DNA of 64,000 nt from Gordonia polyisoprenivorans (GCF_017654315.1 NZ_CP072203.1:3038001-3102000); one strand, 5' to 3'. Shown: positions 19,500-28,928, counted from the stretch's first letter. Notes: a model not told the origin generated them from the sequence alone. Numbers and translations: made by a program.

Positions 19500-20189
19500 T
19501 CAGTCGCCGGTGTACTGACCGCCGACGGTGCCACGGACCACGATCGGGGTGCCGCGACCGATGGTGTCGTAGACCCACTTGCCGTTCTCGGTGCTCACGT
19601 TGATGCAGCCATGGCTGACGTTGCTGTGGCCCTGCTGCTCGAGCGACCACGGAGCGGCGTGGATGAAGATGCCGTCCCAGGACATGCGGGTCGCGTACTC
19701 GACATAGGTGCGGTAACCACCGGGCGAGTCGACGGGTACGCCGTAGGTGGAGGAGTCCATGTACATGTCACGGTACTTCTCCTTGGTGTGGTAGACGCCG
19801 TTCGGAGTCGGGTGGGCATCGGAGCCCATCGAGATCGGCATCGACTTGACGAAGGTGCCGTCCTTCCACCAGTAGATGGTGTGCGTCGAATCCTCGGCGA
19901 GGGCAACCCAACCGGTCGGGGTCGAGACCTTCGGTTCCGCGGGCACTCCGGGGGTTTCCGGGGTGGTGGTCGTCGGAGGCGGGGTGGTTGTCGACGGCGG
20001 TGCGGCCGGCGGGGTCGGCAGACCCGGGATCGACGGGATCTCGACCGGCGGGAGCCCGGGGATGACCGTGACGGGGGCGGCCTGCGCCATGCCCGGCAGC
20101 GCAAGGGCCATGGCGATCACGCCGAGGACGATGGCCACGAGGCGGCTCGTGCCGCGACGACGGCGAGGTGAGTTGGTGGTGTTCAGCAC
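19500..20189 (-). CDS. Secreted L,D-transpeptidase (YkuD domain)
   Basis: The enzyme makes 3-3 cross-links in peptidoglycan or attaches proteins to it, outside the membrane. From the GTG at 20189 (aaagg 10 bases upstream) it has 229 residues: basic N-terminus, Sec-type signal helix (about 17-37) ending MAQAA, a Pro/Thr-rich linker (about 38-90), then a YkuD domain with SHGCINV carrying H193 and catalytic C195. The catalytic domain is minimal, without the Ig-like domains of Mtb LdtMt2. It resembles the short single-domain L,D-transpeptidases of Mycobacteriales. It is transcribed toward sthA. Confidence 0.9.
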   Translation of the reverse strand: MLNTTNSPRRRRGTSRLVAIVLGVIAMALALPGMAQAAPVTVIPGLPPVEIPSIPGLPTPPAAPPSTTTPPPTTTTPETPGVPAEPKVSTPTGWVALAEDSTHTIYWWKDGTFVKSMPISMGSDAHPTPNGVYHTKEKYRDMYMDSSTYGVPVDSPGGYRTYVEYATRMSWDGIFIHAAPWSLEQQGHSNVSHGCINVSTENGKWVYDTIGRGTPIVVRGTVGGQYTGD

Positions 20190-20235
20190 GGAAGTGGAAA
20201 CCTTTGCTTGTGGGACATCCGGGCGCTCCCCCGGG

Positions 20236-20275
20236 GCGCAGGCACCATCGTTACACAACTGTTGCCATGGGGCCA
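20236..20275 (-). promoter_or_regulatory. Candidate promoter and MtrA-like box of the L,D-transpeptidase gene
   Basis: On the minus strand TTGGCC, a 17-base spacer and TAACGA form a plausible promoter about 55-85 bp upstream of the GTG. Overlapping the -10, the plus strand reads GTTAC (20250-20254), six bases, then GTTGC (20261-20265), a one-turn direct repeat resembling MtrA boxes found at cell-wall hydrolase genes. Confidence 0.3.
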
Positions 20276-20412
20276 AAGGGCATTGGGCGATCGAGCGACG
20301 TCACCGTCGTGTAGTTGCGATGCGGCATCTGGAAACCGGAGGTGAGGGCGCCGGAAACGCCGGCTGTGATTGCGGTCACATCAGTCGGCGCGTGTCCCCA
20401 CCTTGTGCGACC

Positions 20413-21669
20413 TCAACAGGTGCTGGGAGCCGGCAATCCGGCGAACCGGTCACCGAGATAGTCGAAAGCGGGCAGCAGTCCGATGACCGCCGCCGACATG
20501 TGATCGGGTGACGGCGTGGAGAACTGCTGCACACGGGTTCCGGCCCGGCAGTAGCGCCGCATCGTCTGATCGATCGAGGCCACCGGGATCAACACGTCGG
20601 TCGGGCTGTGCCACTCGAAGATCGGGGTCTTGGCCACACCCGGATAGAACGCGAGGCTGTTGTCCTGGACGACGCGGCGTGCTGTCGGGTCCTCGAAGAT
20701 CTGCTCACCGCCCACCGACACCTGCTTGGCCGAGTGACCCGCGCCGAGGCGCAGGATGTCGTTGGTGCAGGCATTGCGCATCTCGGAATACATCTGCTTC
20801 CCGAGCGGTGACAGGAATTTCATCATCGGAATCTGCTGCGGATACTCGCGGGAGAGGCCTATCGCCGCGGCGAAGGCCAGGCCGAAGGCGGGATGCGGAT
20901 TGTTGTACCCCAGGCCCTCGGCCATCTTGATCAGATCCATCGGGACGCCGCCGTACGCTGCGCCGACGATGTTCAGCTCCGGTGCATAGGTCGGTGCCAG
21001 CGCAGCGGCCCACGCGGTTGCCATGCCGCCGCCGGAGTAGCCCGCCATCGCCACCTTGCTCTTGGCGACCTGGGCGGGTCCGAACCGTTGCACGGCGCGG
21101 GTGGCGTCGAGGGCGATCTGACCGCCCAGTCGGGCCGCCCCGTAGGCACTACGCGGGCCCAGGTGATCGGGGGTCGAGACCGTCCACCCACGTTGGAGCG
21201 CACCGTTGAGGCCCGGGGCCTCCCGGATGGTGAGGTTCGGGTCGGTGGTCCACAGGGCCTGCGACGGCGCGCATTCGAGTCCCACCGCGTTGATGATGTG
21301 CTGAAACGACAACAATGGTCCGTTGGCCTGCTTGTGGATCGGGACCAGCAGGGTGGTGACCGCAGCGATCGGCTTGCCCTGGCTGTCGGACGAGCGGAAC
21401 TTCAGCTGGTAGGTCCGCACGTCGAAGAATCCGGGCGGAGTGGTCCGCGGGCGCACCGCGAGGATGTCGCCGTCGCGATGCGAGGCGATGTCGGCGGGCT
21501 GGGAATAGAAGGAGTCGGGCAACGGGGTGGGGAGTGCGACGTCGTCGGCGTGGGCGGGTCCGGCGCCGAGCCAGCCACTCGACACCGTCACGCTGGTCAC
21601 TGCGGTCGCCACGACGGCGAGGGCCAGGTGGCGTACCCGTGCGGCCGGGGACATCCCGGTGCGCGGCAT
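20413..21669 (-). CDS. Secreted lipase, LIP (secretory lipase) family
   Basis: From the ATG at 21669 the protein has 418 residues. A signal peptide ends near GPAHADD. The alpha/beta-hydrolase nucleophile elbow is GYSGGGMATAWAA, and FEWHSPTDVLIPV and PDHMSAAV supply the probable Asp and His. This matches the LIP family of secreted triacylglycerol lipases common in mycolic actinobacteria, where several also hydrolyse esters of host or environmental lipids. Start choice is uncertain: a GTG at 21747 has gggggattc before it and would add 26 residues ahead of the signal sequence. Confidence 0.85.
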   Translation of the reverse strand: MPRTGMSPAARVRHLALAVVATAVTSVTVSSGWLGAGPAHADDVALPTPLPDSFYSQPADIASHRDGDILAVRPRTTPPGFFDVRTYQLKFRSSDSQGKPIAAVTTLLVPIHKQANGPLLSFQHIINAVGLECAPSQALWTTDPNLTIREAPGLNGALQRGWTVSTPDHLGPRSAYGAARLGGQIALDATRAVQRFGPAQVAKSKVAMAGYSGGGMATAWAAALAPTYAPELNIVGAAYGGVPMDLIKMAEGLGYNNPHPAFGLAFAAAIGLSREYPQQIPMMKFLSPLGKQMYSEMRNACTNDILRLGAGHSAKQVSVGGEQIFEDPTARRVVQDNSLAFYPGVAKTPIFEWHSPTDVLIPVASIDQTMRRYCRAGTRVQQFSTPSPDHMSAAVIGLLPAFDYLGDRFAGLPAPSTC

Positions 21670-21909
21670 GCTCGATCGACGAGATCCGAACAGCGGGTTG
21701 GGGCGAGTGGTCGCACGCGCGCGACCACCACCGAGAGAGAAGAGCACGAATCCCCCATCGAGGTCCTGGTTCGAAGACCTGTGGCGCCGACGGCCACACC
21801 GGTCATGTCCCCCGACAGGCTTCACAATCTGACGGGGGTCGCATGGGGTGTCAACTGGAACGGATGACCAGGTGTGACGGGGGTTACCCGCGAGTTCGCG
21901 GGCGGAGGG

Positions 21910-22095
21910 TCAGGCGGGCTGGAGATGCTCGGTGTGCAGGTGACGTGCCGGCTCGGAGCAGGCTTCGTCACGGCACACGAGCATGGTGTCGACCCGCCGA
22001 TTTCCGCCGGTGGTCTCGGTGACGTCCTTGCGGACGTGGAGATTCGCCCCGCACGAGGGGCACTTGCGCTGACTCTTGACGTGACTGGAGGACAT
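21910..22095 (-). CDS. Small zinc-ribbon protein, 61 aa
   Basis: The frame from ATG 22095 encodes a hydrophilic protein with CPSCGANLHVRK near residues 12-23 and CRDEAC near residues 41-46, which together could bind one zinc ion. This resembles the small CPxCG zinc-ribbon proteins scattered in actinobacteria, mostly of unknown role. A weak ctggga lies upstream. It lies between a lipase and the cytochrome P450 and is not obviously part of either unit. Confidence 0.5.
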   Translation of the reverse strand: MSSSHVKSQRKCPSCGANLHVRKDVTETTGGNRRVDTMLVCRDEACSEPARHLHTEHLQPA

Positions 22096-22159
22096 GGTCC
22101 CAGGCTACGCGCGATGTGGCGAAGATCACATGCTCGTGGGGCCGCGGGTTGCGGCGAGA

Positions 22160-23620
22160 TCAGTCGACGGAGAGTGCCCGGACGGTTCCGCCGCGCGCGG
22201 GGATCATCGTGACATTGCGGTAGCGGGGAGGTTCCGACGGGCGGTCATGGGTCTCCAGTTCAACCCTTCGCAGGATGTCGCCCACGACGATCTGGAGCTC
22301 GGTCATCGCCAGATGGGCGCCGAGGCAGCGACGGTTGCCGCCGCCGAAGGGCAGCAGTGTCATCGGATCGGTCCGAGTGCCGACGAACCGGTCCGGCCGG
22401 AAGTCGAAGGGATGCGGATAGAGGTCGTCGCGGTGGTGCAGGAGCACCGTGCTCACCAGCACGATGTCTCCGGGCTCGCCGCGATGGGTGCCGAATCGCC
22501 ACGGGCGCTTCAATTCCCGTGCGACCGACGGAATCACCGGGCGGCACCGCATCGTCTCGGTGATCACCGTGCCCACGAACTCGGCGTCGTCCTCGGCTGC
22601 GGCTCGGCGGGCCTGTGCGTACACCTCGGGGTGACGGGTGAGGCGTTCGAATGCCCAGGCGATCGTGGTGGCCGTGGTCTCATGACCGGCGAGCAGCAGT
22701 GACACGAGTTCGTCGCGGATCTCGCTGTCGGACAACGGGAGTCCGTCGGTGGCGCGCGCCGCGAGCAACGCCGACATCACGTCGTCGGCGGTGTGACGGC
22801 CGGCCCGCCGCTCGGCGATCACCGCAGCGATCGCCGCATCCAGATGCCGAACACCCCGGGCGAGCAGGCCGACGGGCTCGGGATGCGAGGCGTTGAGCAA
22901 TTGCGCCACGGTACCGACCGTCGACGACGACCAGCGAAGGAAGCGCCGGGTGGCGTCGCGGAGGTGTCGTTCGGCGGTGGTTGCGGCGTCGGGAACACCG
23001 TCGCTGAGGACACCGTCGGGGGCATGGATGCCGAAGATCACGGCCATGATGACGTCGAGGGTGATCGCCTGGGCGATGCGATCGACCCGAACTCGACGAC
23101 GGGCCGGCCAGCGATCGAGATGCGCCGCCGACGCCCGGCGGATCACGTCTGCGCACTGCGCCACCGATGCGCGATGAAAAGACGGCAGCAGCGCGGCCCG
23201 TTGTCTGCGGTGTTACTCGGCGACGGTGGTGAGCACCGAGTCAGGGCCCACGATCGGGCGCAACGGTGACAGCCGCGTCGCCGAGGGCGCGATGGCCGGG
23301 TCGGCCGTCAGTACCGAGCGGACGTGTGCGGGATCGGAGATCACCACCAACCGTCCGGGGGCGCCGGGCAGATCGTAGGCGAGCACGTCGCCGCATCGCG
23401 CCGCGTCGGCGAACACGACGTCGCCCTCACGGCGGGCGAACCGGAGCGCGTTGCGGACCGTTGCGCTGCGGGGCATCGGCGGCGCCGAGAGGGCGTCGGC
23501 TTCCGACGCGCTCAACGGCCCTGCCTCGGCGCAGGTCGATACCAACCCCGACGCCGCGTCGGGGGCGGCGTCGAACCACCGCTCGGTGATCGTGGGGCGC
23601 TGCCCGGTCGATGCGGTCAT
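22160..23620 (-). pseudogene. Cytochrome P450 with an in-frame TAA at codon 136
   Basis: Read from the ATG at 23620 this is a full P450 of about 486 codons, broken only by TAA at 23213-23215. The frame is the same on both sides, so this is a nonsense codon, not a frameshift. Residues after the stop, HRRQRAALLPSFHRASVAQC, are the normal C-helix, usually preceded by an acidic residue or similar. All later motifs are intact: AGHETTAT (I-helix), TETMRCRP (ExxR), and FGGGNRRCLG with the haem-ligand Cys. The start overlaps the upstream gene's stop as ATGA. It is either a recent pseudogene, a sequencing error, or read through. A downstream ATG at 23164 would give a 334-residue fragment lacking the N-terminal domain. 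Confidence 0.88.
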
Positions 23621-23850
23621 GCGCACATCCCCGCCGGTCGGGTCGCACCGAGCAGCCGTGGCATCGGCGAGGTCCGGGTCACGCGGAGCGCTGCACCCAC
23701 CCGCGTCGGTCGGTGTGCCGGGCGGGTGCGGTTCTCTCGTGCGGCATAGGCGATGTCGGTCTCGCGGCCACGGAAGTTCATGTCATCCGGGCTGTGCAGG
23801 AGCCAGAAGAGGGTGATGAGGGTGGCGACGGTGATCAGCAGGATCAGCAT
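23617..23850 (-). CDS. Small membrane-anchored hypothetical protein upstream of the P450
   Basis: The 77-residue protein starts MLILLITVATLITLFWLLHS, a single N-terminal membrane helix, followed by a basic tail. The ATG at 23850 is preceded by gaggagta. Its stop overlaps the P450 start (ATGA), so the two are translationally coupled. I do not recognise the family. Coupling hints at a role with the P450, such as membrane tethering, but this is inference only. Confidence 0.6.
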   Translation of the reverse strand: MLILLITVATLITLFWLLHSPDDMNFRGRETDIAYAARENRTRPAHRPTRVGAALRVTRTSPMPRLLGATRPAGMCA

Positions 23851-24022
23851 GGGGTACTCCTCGTCCGATGAAACCCGGTCAATCCGGATACCACTCACGC
23901 TATGGAGATCGAATTGCCTGGTCAGCGCCCCGCGGGCGGATCTTTGCCGACCTACCCGGGGAGGAGGCGACCTCCGACCGTGGGTGGATGTGCAAACGCC
24001 GCGGCGGCGATAGGCTGGGTGA

Positions 24023-25330
24023 ATGCGCTGGTTGGAGGCCCACTACCGGCACGCCCTGGTGATGTTCGGGTTCGACTACCCGACGAGTTACATGCTCATC
24101 TCCGACCTCGGGGTGTTCACGCTCGCCGTCGCCGCGGTCGTGCAGCGTGTGGTCGTCGGTCTCTCCGGCACCCAGTGGATTCCGATGGTGGTGGCGGTGG
24201 CGCTGGCACTGGGACCGCACCTCGCGTGCTTGTACGGCGGCTGGCAGCCCGTCATCCTCCGCTGGAAGCCGTGGATTCTCGGTCTGCCCGCATTCACGCT
24301 GGCGGCAGTGGTGTGCTTCTGGCAGGTTCCCGTGGAGGTCGACGTCGCCACCCTGTTGCTTCCGCTGTGCGCGACCCTCACCGCCGCGGTGGCCACCCGA
24401 CGGGAGGCGATCATCTCGACCATCGCCCTGTCGGTGACCGCGGTCGGCGGCGGGCTGGCCGGGGTCATCGCCCAGGCGTGGTTGTTCGTGCTCATGGTCG
24501 GCTTCGGCGGTGTGGTCGGCTACCTGCTACAGAAACAGCTACTCCTGCTGCACGCGGAACGACGCGCCCAGGAGCAGCAGATGGCACTCGATCGCGCGGA
24601 GATCGCCGGCGAGGTGCACGACGTCCTCGCGCACTCCTTGAGCATCATGATGCTCAACGTCACCGCCGCGCGGCGGGCGCTTCAGGAACACGACGACGTC
24701 GCCGATGCCGTCGAGGCCCTCGTCGACGCCGAGCAGGTGGGTCGCGCAACGATGCAGGACGTGCGACGCACGGTCGAACTGTTACGCACCTCCGACGCCG
24801 AGTCGTCGGCCCCGCAGCCGGGTTTCGCCGATCTCGCCGACCTCGTCGACGGATTCCGCAGGGCCGGAGTCGATCTCGACGCCGAGATCGTCGGGAATGC
24901 CGAAACGATCACCGGCGGAACCGGACTGGCCGTCTATCGCGTCGTTCAGGAATCGTTGTCCAACGCTGCGCGCCACGCACCCCGCGGCACAGTCACTGTT
25001 CGGGTGGGCCCGGAGCCCGGCAGCGCGCTCGTGGTGTGTGTCCGCAACCCGGTGAGCGCCGACGCGCGTCGTGCGCTCGGCGGCTCCGGGCTCTCGGGAA
25101 TGGCCTCGCGGGTCGAGAACTGCGGAGGCGCCTTCGCGGCGGGAGTGGTCGACGGACACTGGTGTGTGGATGCCCGTTTCCCGATGGTGGCGGTCGCAGG
25201 CCCCGGCGCACACGCCGTCGATGCGGCTGATGGCCCGCGAGAATCGGACGGGACACGGCTTCCCCCAACGACTTTCGTATCGGTGCCGGTGACCCGAACG
25301 GACGGCTCACCGGTGACCGGGCCGCTGTGA
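24023..25330 (+). CDS. NarL-type sensor histidine kinase (HisKA_3)
   Basis: This 435-residue kinase has an N-terminal sensor with about five membrane helices (roughly residues 23-170) and almost no external loops, then HisKA_3 with H199 in EIAGEVHDVLAHSL, an N-box YRVVQESLSNAARHA, and a G-box GGSGLSGMASRV. The layout resembles DesK/LiaS-like kinases that sense membrane or envelope state. A low-complexity tail of about 45 residues follows the ATPase. The stop overlaps the response-regulator start (TGATG). The signal is not deducible. Confidence 0.87.
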   Translation: MRWLEAHYRHALVMFGFDYPTSYMLISDLGVFTLAVAAVVQRVVVGLSGTQWIPMVVAVALALGPHLACLYGGWQPVILRWKPWILGLPAFTLAAVVCFWQVPVEVDVATLLLPLCATLTAAVATRREAIISTIALSVTAVGGGLAGVIAQAWLFVLMVGFGGVVGYLLQKQLLLLHAERRAQEQQMALDRAEIAGEVHDVLAHSLSIMMLNVTAARRALQEHDDVADAVEALVDAEQVGRATMQDVRRTVELLRTSDAESSAPQPGFADLADLVDGFRRAGVDLDAEIVGNAETITGGTGLAVYRVVQESLSNAARHAPRGTVTVRVGPEPGSALVVCVRNPVSADARRALGGSGLSGMASRVENCGGAFAAGVVDGHWCVDARFPMVAVAGPGAHAVDAADGPRESDGTRLPPTTFVSVPVTRTDGSPVTGPL

Positions 25331-25995
25331 TGACCCGGGTTGCCCTGGTCGACGACCAGGACCTGGTGCGGGCGGGGCTGCGACGCATCCTGCGGCCGCG
25401 AGACGGCTTCGAGGTGGTCGCCGAATGCTCCGATGGCGACGAGGTGGCCGAGATGGTCGTCCGGCATCGACCCGACGTGGTCGTGATGGATCTCCGGATG
25501 CGCAGGGTCGGGGGAGTGGAGGCAACCCGACGCCTCCGCGACGATCTCGGCGGAGCCCATGAGCCGCCGCCGGTGCTGGTTCTCACCACCTTCCGCGACG
25601 AGCAACTGCTGTCCGGGGCATTGCGGGCCGGTGCGGCGGGATTCGTGCTCAAGGATTCGCCGGCCGAGGAACTCATCCGGGCGGTACGGCTCGTGGCGCA
25701 GGGTGAGGCCGTCCTCGACCCCGCGGTGACCGCGCACGTCCTCGACACCTATCGCAGTGCGCCCGGACCGACCATGCCGCAGACGGCCCCCGACGGTCTG
25801 ACCTCGCGGGAGCTGACCGTTCTCGGCCTCATCGGTCGGGGGCTCACCAACGACGAGATCGCCGCGGAACTCGTGATCTCGTTGGTGACCGTGAAGAGCC
25901 ACATCGGCAAGATCTTCACCAAACTCGGCGTCCGCGACCGCGCCGCGGCAGTGGTCTACGCCTTCGACCATGGGATCGTCGAGCCCCGCCGGTGA
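25330..25995 (+). CDS. LuxR/NarL-family response regulator
   Basis: The 221-residue regulator has a receiver domain with VDDQD, phospho-acceptor D54 (VVVMDLRM) and lysine in GFVLKDSP, followed by a LuxR HTH (LTSRELTVLGLIGRGLTNDE). It partners the kinase upstream, with which it overlaps by one base; GTG at 25327 is an alternative start one codon earlier. Targets are unknown. A 13-bp hairpin at 26042 ends the unit. Confidence 0.9.
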   Translation: MTRVALVDDQDLVRAGLRRILRPRDGFEVVAECSDGDEVAEMVVRHRPDVVVMDLRMRRVGGVEATRRLRDDLGGAHEPPPVLVLTTFRDEQLLSGALRAGAAGFVLKDSPAEELIRAVRLVAQGEAVLDPAVTAHVLDTYRSAPGPTMPQTAPDGLTSRELTVLGLIGRGLTNDEIAAELVISLVTVKSHIGKIFTKLGVRDRAAAVVYAFDHGIVEPRR

Positions 25996-26041
25996 CGTGC
26001 GAGACCGGGGAGGCGTGAGACCGGGTGGGTCACGAGACGCG

Positions 26042-26074
26042 GAGAGCCCGGCACATGCCTCGTGCCGGGCTCTC
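26042..26074. terminator. Hairpin terminator between response regulator and tRNA-Gly
   Basis: A perfect 13-bp inverted repeat (GAGAGCCCGGCAC and its complement, 7-base loop) lies 47 bp after the regulator and 10 bp beyond the 3' end of the convergent tRNA gene. It can serve either strand. Confidence 0.7.
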
Positions 26075-26083
26075 GTCGATGCG

Positions 26084-26154
26084 AGCGGGTGACGGGAATC
26101 GAACCCGCGTAGCTAGTTTGGAAGACTAGGGCTCTACCATTGAGCTACACCCGC
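26084..26154 (-). tRNA. tRNA-Gly (TCC)
   Basis: On the minus strand a 71-nt cloverleaf begins GCGGGTGTAGCTC and ends CACCCGC plus discriminator T. The T-loop is GGTTCGATTCC and the anticodon loop CTTCCAA gives TCC, reading GGA codons. The CCA end is not encoded. Confidence 0.95.
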
Positions 26155-26385
26155 GTGCCCCGTCAGCGTTGGTCGCCGGTGTTGCCGGAACCCGCTGCGG
26201 TGCGCATGAGACTGTACCTGTTCGGTGTGCCCGAACCGAAATCGGCCCTCTGCGGCGAATCCGGGAGATCCTGCGCAGGGCGATCCGGGTGGCCGGGTTT
26301 CGTCTCGCGGTGGGCGACCCGTAAGATCGTCTGTCGGTCCTGTCCGCGCATCCCCACCCCGGTGGCGTTGCCGCGATGCGGGCGC

Positions 26386-26459
26386 CGGGATGTGGCGCAG
26401 CTTGGTAGCGCATCCGCTTTGGGAGCGGAGGGTCGCAGGTTCAAATCCTGTCATCCCGA
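26386..26459 (+). tRNA. tRNA-Pro (TGG)
   Basis: A 74-nt cloverleaf begins CGGGATGTGGCGCAG and ends CATCCCG plus discriminator A. The T-loop is GGTTCAAATCC and the anticodon loop TTTGGGA gives TGG, reading CCA codons. The CCA end is not encoded. Confidence 0.96.
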
Positions 26460-26484
26460 CTCTGTACCGACCGAACGACAGCAA

Positions 26485-26514
26485 CGTCGTGGCCCGTCAG
26501 GACGGGCCACGACG
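26485..26514 (+). terminator. Hairpin after tRNA-Pro
   Basis: A perfect 14-bp stem (CGTCGTGGCCCGTC and its complement) with a 2-base centre lies 25 bp after the tRNA and about 40 bp before tig. There is no T-run. Confidence 0.65.
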
Positions 26515-26555
26515 CACATGACGTCCGCAACGCAAGAAATAGGAGCATTCGAAGC

Positions 26556-27968
26556 GTGAAGAGCACCGTCGAGCAGCTGAGCCCCACCCGGGTGAAGCTC
26601 AACGTGGAAGTACCGTTCGAGGAGCTCTCGGGCGATTTCGATCGGGCCTTCCGGTCCCTGGCCCAGCAGATCCGTATCCCCGGATTCCGTCCGGGCAAGG
26701 CGCCCGCCAAGCTGATCGAGGCCCGCGTCGGACGCGACTCGATCCTCGCGCAGGTCGTCAACGATGCGCTGCCGGGCAAGTACAGCCAGGCGGTCGCCGA
26801 GACCGACACCAAGGCGATCGGCCAGCCCGAGATCGATCTCGAGGAGCTCAAGTACGGCGAGACGATCACCTTCTCGGCCGAGGTCGACGTGCGTCCCGAG
26901 CTCGAGCTCCCGGACTTCTCGACCCTCTCGGTCGAGGTGCCCGCCGTCGTCGACGACGAGAACGCCGTCGACGAGCAGATCGAGCAACTGCGGAGCCGCT
27001 TCGGCACCCTTGCCGGCGTCGACCGCGCCGCCCAGGACGGCGACATGGTGTCCATCGACCTGGCGGCCAGTGTCGACGGCGAGGCCGTCGAGGAAGCCTC
27101 CACCGAGGGCCTCTCGCACGAGGTCGGTTCCGGTGACCTCGTCGACGGACTCGACGAAGCCCTCGTCGGACTCAAGGCCGGCGAGTCGAAGGTCTTCACC
27201 ACCAAGCTCGTCGCCGGCGACCATGCCGGGGAAGAGGCGCAGGTGACGGTGACGGTCAACTCCGTCAAGGAGCGTGAGCTGCCCGAGCTCGACGACGAGT
27301 TCGCGCAGATGGCCAGCGAGTTCGACACCGTGGACGAACTGCGGACCTCGCTTGCCGAGCGTGTCGATCAGTCCAAGAAGCTCGAGCAGGCCAACCAGAT
27401 CCGCGACGCCGTGGTCGAGGAACTCCTCGCCAAGGTCGACGTCCCGCTGCCGGAGAAGGTCGTCGAATCGCAGGTCGAGGCGCAGCTCGAGCAGGTACTG
27501 CACAGCATCGGTCACGACGAGGCGGTGTTCGCCCAGCTGCTCGAGGCGCAGGGCACCACGCGCGAGGCCTTCGAGGCCGAGGCCCGCGAGAGCGCGGAGA
27601 AGTCGGTGCGCACCGAGCTGCTGCTCGACGCGATCGCCGATCAGCTCGAGACGGTTGTCGGCCAGGACGAGCTGACCCAGCAGATCCTGTTCTCCGCACA
27701 GCGCTACGGGATCGCGCCGCAGGACTTCATCCAGCAACTGACGCAGGCCAACCAGCTCGGTGCCGTCTACGCCGACGTGCGCCGCAACAAGGCGCTCGGT
27801 GACATCATCCGGAAGTTCAGCGTCACCGACTCCGATGGCAACGCGATCGACCTCGCCGAGTTCTACGGTGAGGACGAGGCCGACGATGCAACCGCAGCCG
27901 ACGATGCGGCCTCCGCGGATGACGTCGAGGGCGCCAAGGATGCCGACGCCAAGGACGCCGACGCCTGA
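26556..27968 (+). CDS. tig: Trigger factor
   Basis: This ribosome-bound chaperone has prolyl isomerase activity and shields nascent chains. It has 470 residues: N-terminal ribosome-binding domain with the signature GFRPGKAP (about 48-55), an FKBP-type domain (about 160-245), and a helical C-terminal chaperone domain. An Asp/Ala-rich low-complexity tail of about 35 residues ends it. The GTG at 26556 has aggag 10 bases upstream. It precedes clpP1, clpP2 and clpX, the usual arrangement. Confidence 0.96.
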   Translation: MKSTVEQLSPTRVKLNVEVPFEELSGDFDRAFRSLAQQIRIPGFRPGKAPAKLIEARVGRDSILAQVVNDALPGKYSQAVAETDTKAIGQPEIDLEELKYGETITFSAEVDVRPELELPDFSTLSVEVPAVVDDENAVDEQIEQLRSRFGTLAGVDRAAQDGDMVSIDLAASVDGEAVEEASTEGLSHEVGSGDLVDGLDEALVGLKAGESKVFTTKLVAGDHAGEEAQVTVTVNSVKERELPELDDEFAQMASEFDTVDELRTSLAERVDQSKKLEQANQIRDAVVEELLAKVDVPLPEKVVESQVEAQLEQVLHSIGHDEAVFAQLLEAQGTTREAFEAEARESAEKSVRTELLLDAIADQLETVVGQDELTQQILFSAQRYGIAPQDFIQQLTQANQLGAVYADVRRNKALGDIIRKFSVTDSDGNAIDLAEFYGEDEADDATAADDAASADDVEGAKDADAKDADA

Positions 27969-28304
27969 GTTTCTTCATCACGAACAGCCGGATTCCAGCG
28001 ATGGACTCCGGCTGTTCGCGTCTGACACGCCGGCGTGGGCCGTGTTCTGCTGTGAGCGAAGTACGGCGTCGCCGGGAGTGCCGGACGCGATGCATTGGTT
28101 AGTGTCGGTGACAACGCCGGAACGACCACCGGGGCCGACAGATTCCGGGGCAGGCCGGAGAAGCCGCCGACGTGACAGACGGCACCGGACAACGAGAAGC
28201 AAGTAACGAGCATCAACTCAAGGCGTGCGGGTCGAGCAGACCCGCACGACGCCGGGCGGGTTGCCCCCGACCCGGCACCACACCGACAGGTAAAGGTAGG
28301 AATC
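27969..28304 (+). promoter_or_regulatory. tig-clpP1 intergenic region with terminator and leader hairpin
   Basis: This 336-bp gap holds no gene. A 12-bp inverted repeat (27981-27992 with 28007-28018, CGAACAGCCGGA) fits a tig terminator. A second hairpin at 28225-28247 (GTGCGGGTC, loop GAGCA, complement) lies about 60 bp before the clpP1 start, probably in its 5' leader. The clpP1 promoter should lie between them, but I could not identify it firmly. Confidence 0.55.
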
Positions 28305-28928
28305 GTGAGCAAGCCGACTGATGACATCCCTTCGATGAGCCGCACTCCTTCGATGAGCTCGGGAGTCGCCGGGCTCAATCTCACCGATTCGGTGTTCGAG
28401 CGACTGCTGCGCGAGCGCATCATCTTCCTCGGTACACAGGTCGACGACGACATCGCCAACCGGCTGTGCGCGCAGATCCTGCTGCTCGCCGCCGAGGACC
28501 CGACCAAGGACATCCACCTCTACATCAATTCACCCGGTGGGTCGGTGACCGCGGGCATGGCGATCTTCGACACCATGCAGCTCGCCGAGTGCGATGTGGC
28601 CACCTATGCGATGGGGATGGCTGCGTCGATGGGCCAGTTCCTGCTGGCTGCGGGTGCCCCGGGTAAGCGCCATGCGCTCCCGCACTCGCGGATCATGATG
28701 CACCAGCCGTCGGCGGGTATCGGTGGTACCGCGGCCGACATCGCCATCCAGGCCGAGCAGTTCGCGGCGACGAAGAAGGAGATGAACCGGCTCAACGCCG
28801 AGTTCAGTGGTCAGCCGCTGGAGAAGATCGAGGCCGACGCCGACCGCGACAAGTGGTTCACCGCCGAGCAGGCCAAGGAATACGGGCTGGTCGACCACGT
28901 GATCACGCGTGCGGTGCCGGTGAACTGA
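28305..28928 (+). CDS. clpP1: ATP-dependent Clp protease proteolytic subunit 1
   Basis: This serine peptidase subunit forms the mixed ClpP1P2 barrel. It has 207 residues from GTG 28305 (aaaggtagg upstream). The catalytic triad is S108 ([12 protein letters not shown]), H133 (MMHQPSAG) and D182 (ADADRDKW). An N-terminal Ser/Met-rich stretch of about 20 residues is a likely propeptide. It is 53 bp upstream of clpP2 in one operon. Confidence 0.96.
   Translation: MSKPTDDIPSMSRTPSMSSGVAGLNLTDSVFERLLRERIIFLGTQVDDDIANRLCAQILLLAAEDPTKDIHLYINSPGGSVTAGMAIFDTMQLAECDVATYAMGMAASMGQFLLAAGAPGKRHALPHSRIMMHQPSAGIGGTAADIAIQAEQFAATKKEMNRLNAEFSGQPLEKIEADADRDKWFTAEQAKEYGLVDHVITRAVPVN

Noticed and set aside
22160..23164. 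Short but complete P450 starting at 23164
   Set aside because: It would lack the N-terminal domain and the C-helix; the upstream frame continues the P450 family sequence up to the TAA.
28044..28061. ClgR-type site upstream of clpP1 (tGC...GCGaag)
   Set aside because: Only part of the consensus as I remember it is matched (one half-site lacks the CGC core), so I do not call it.
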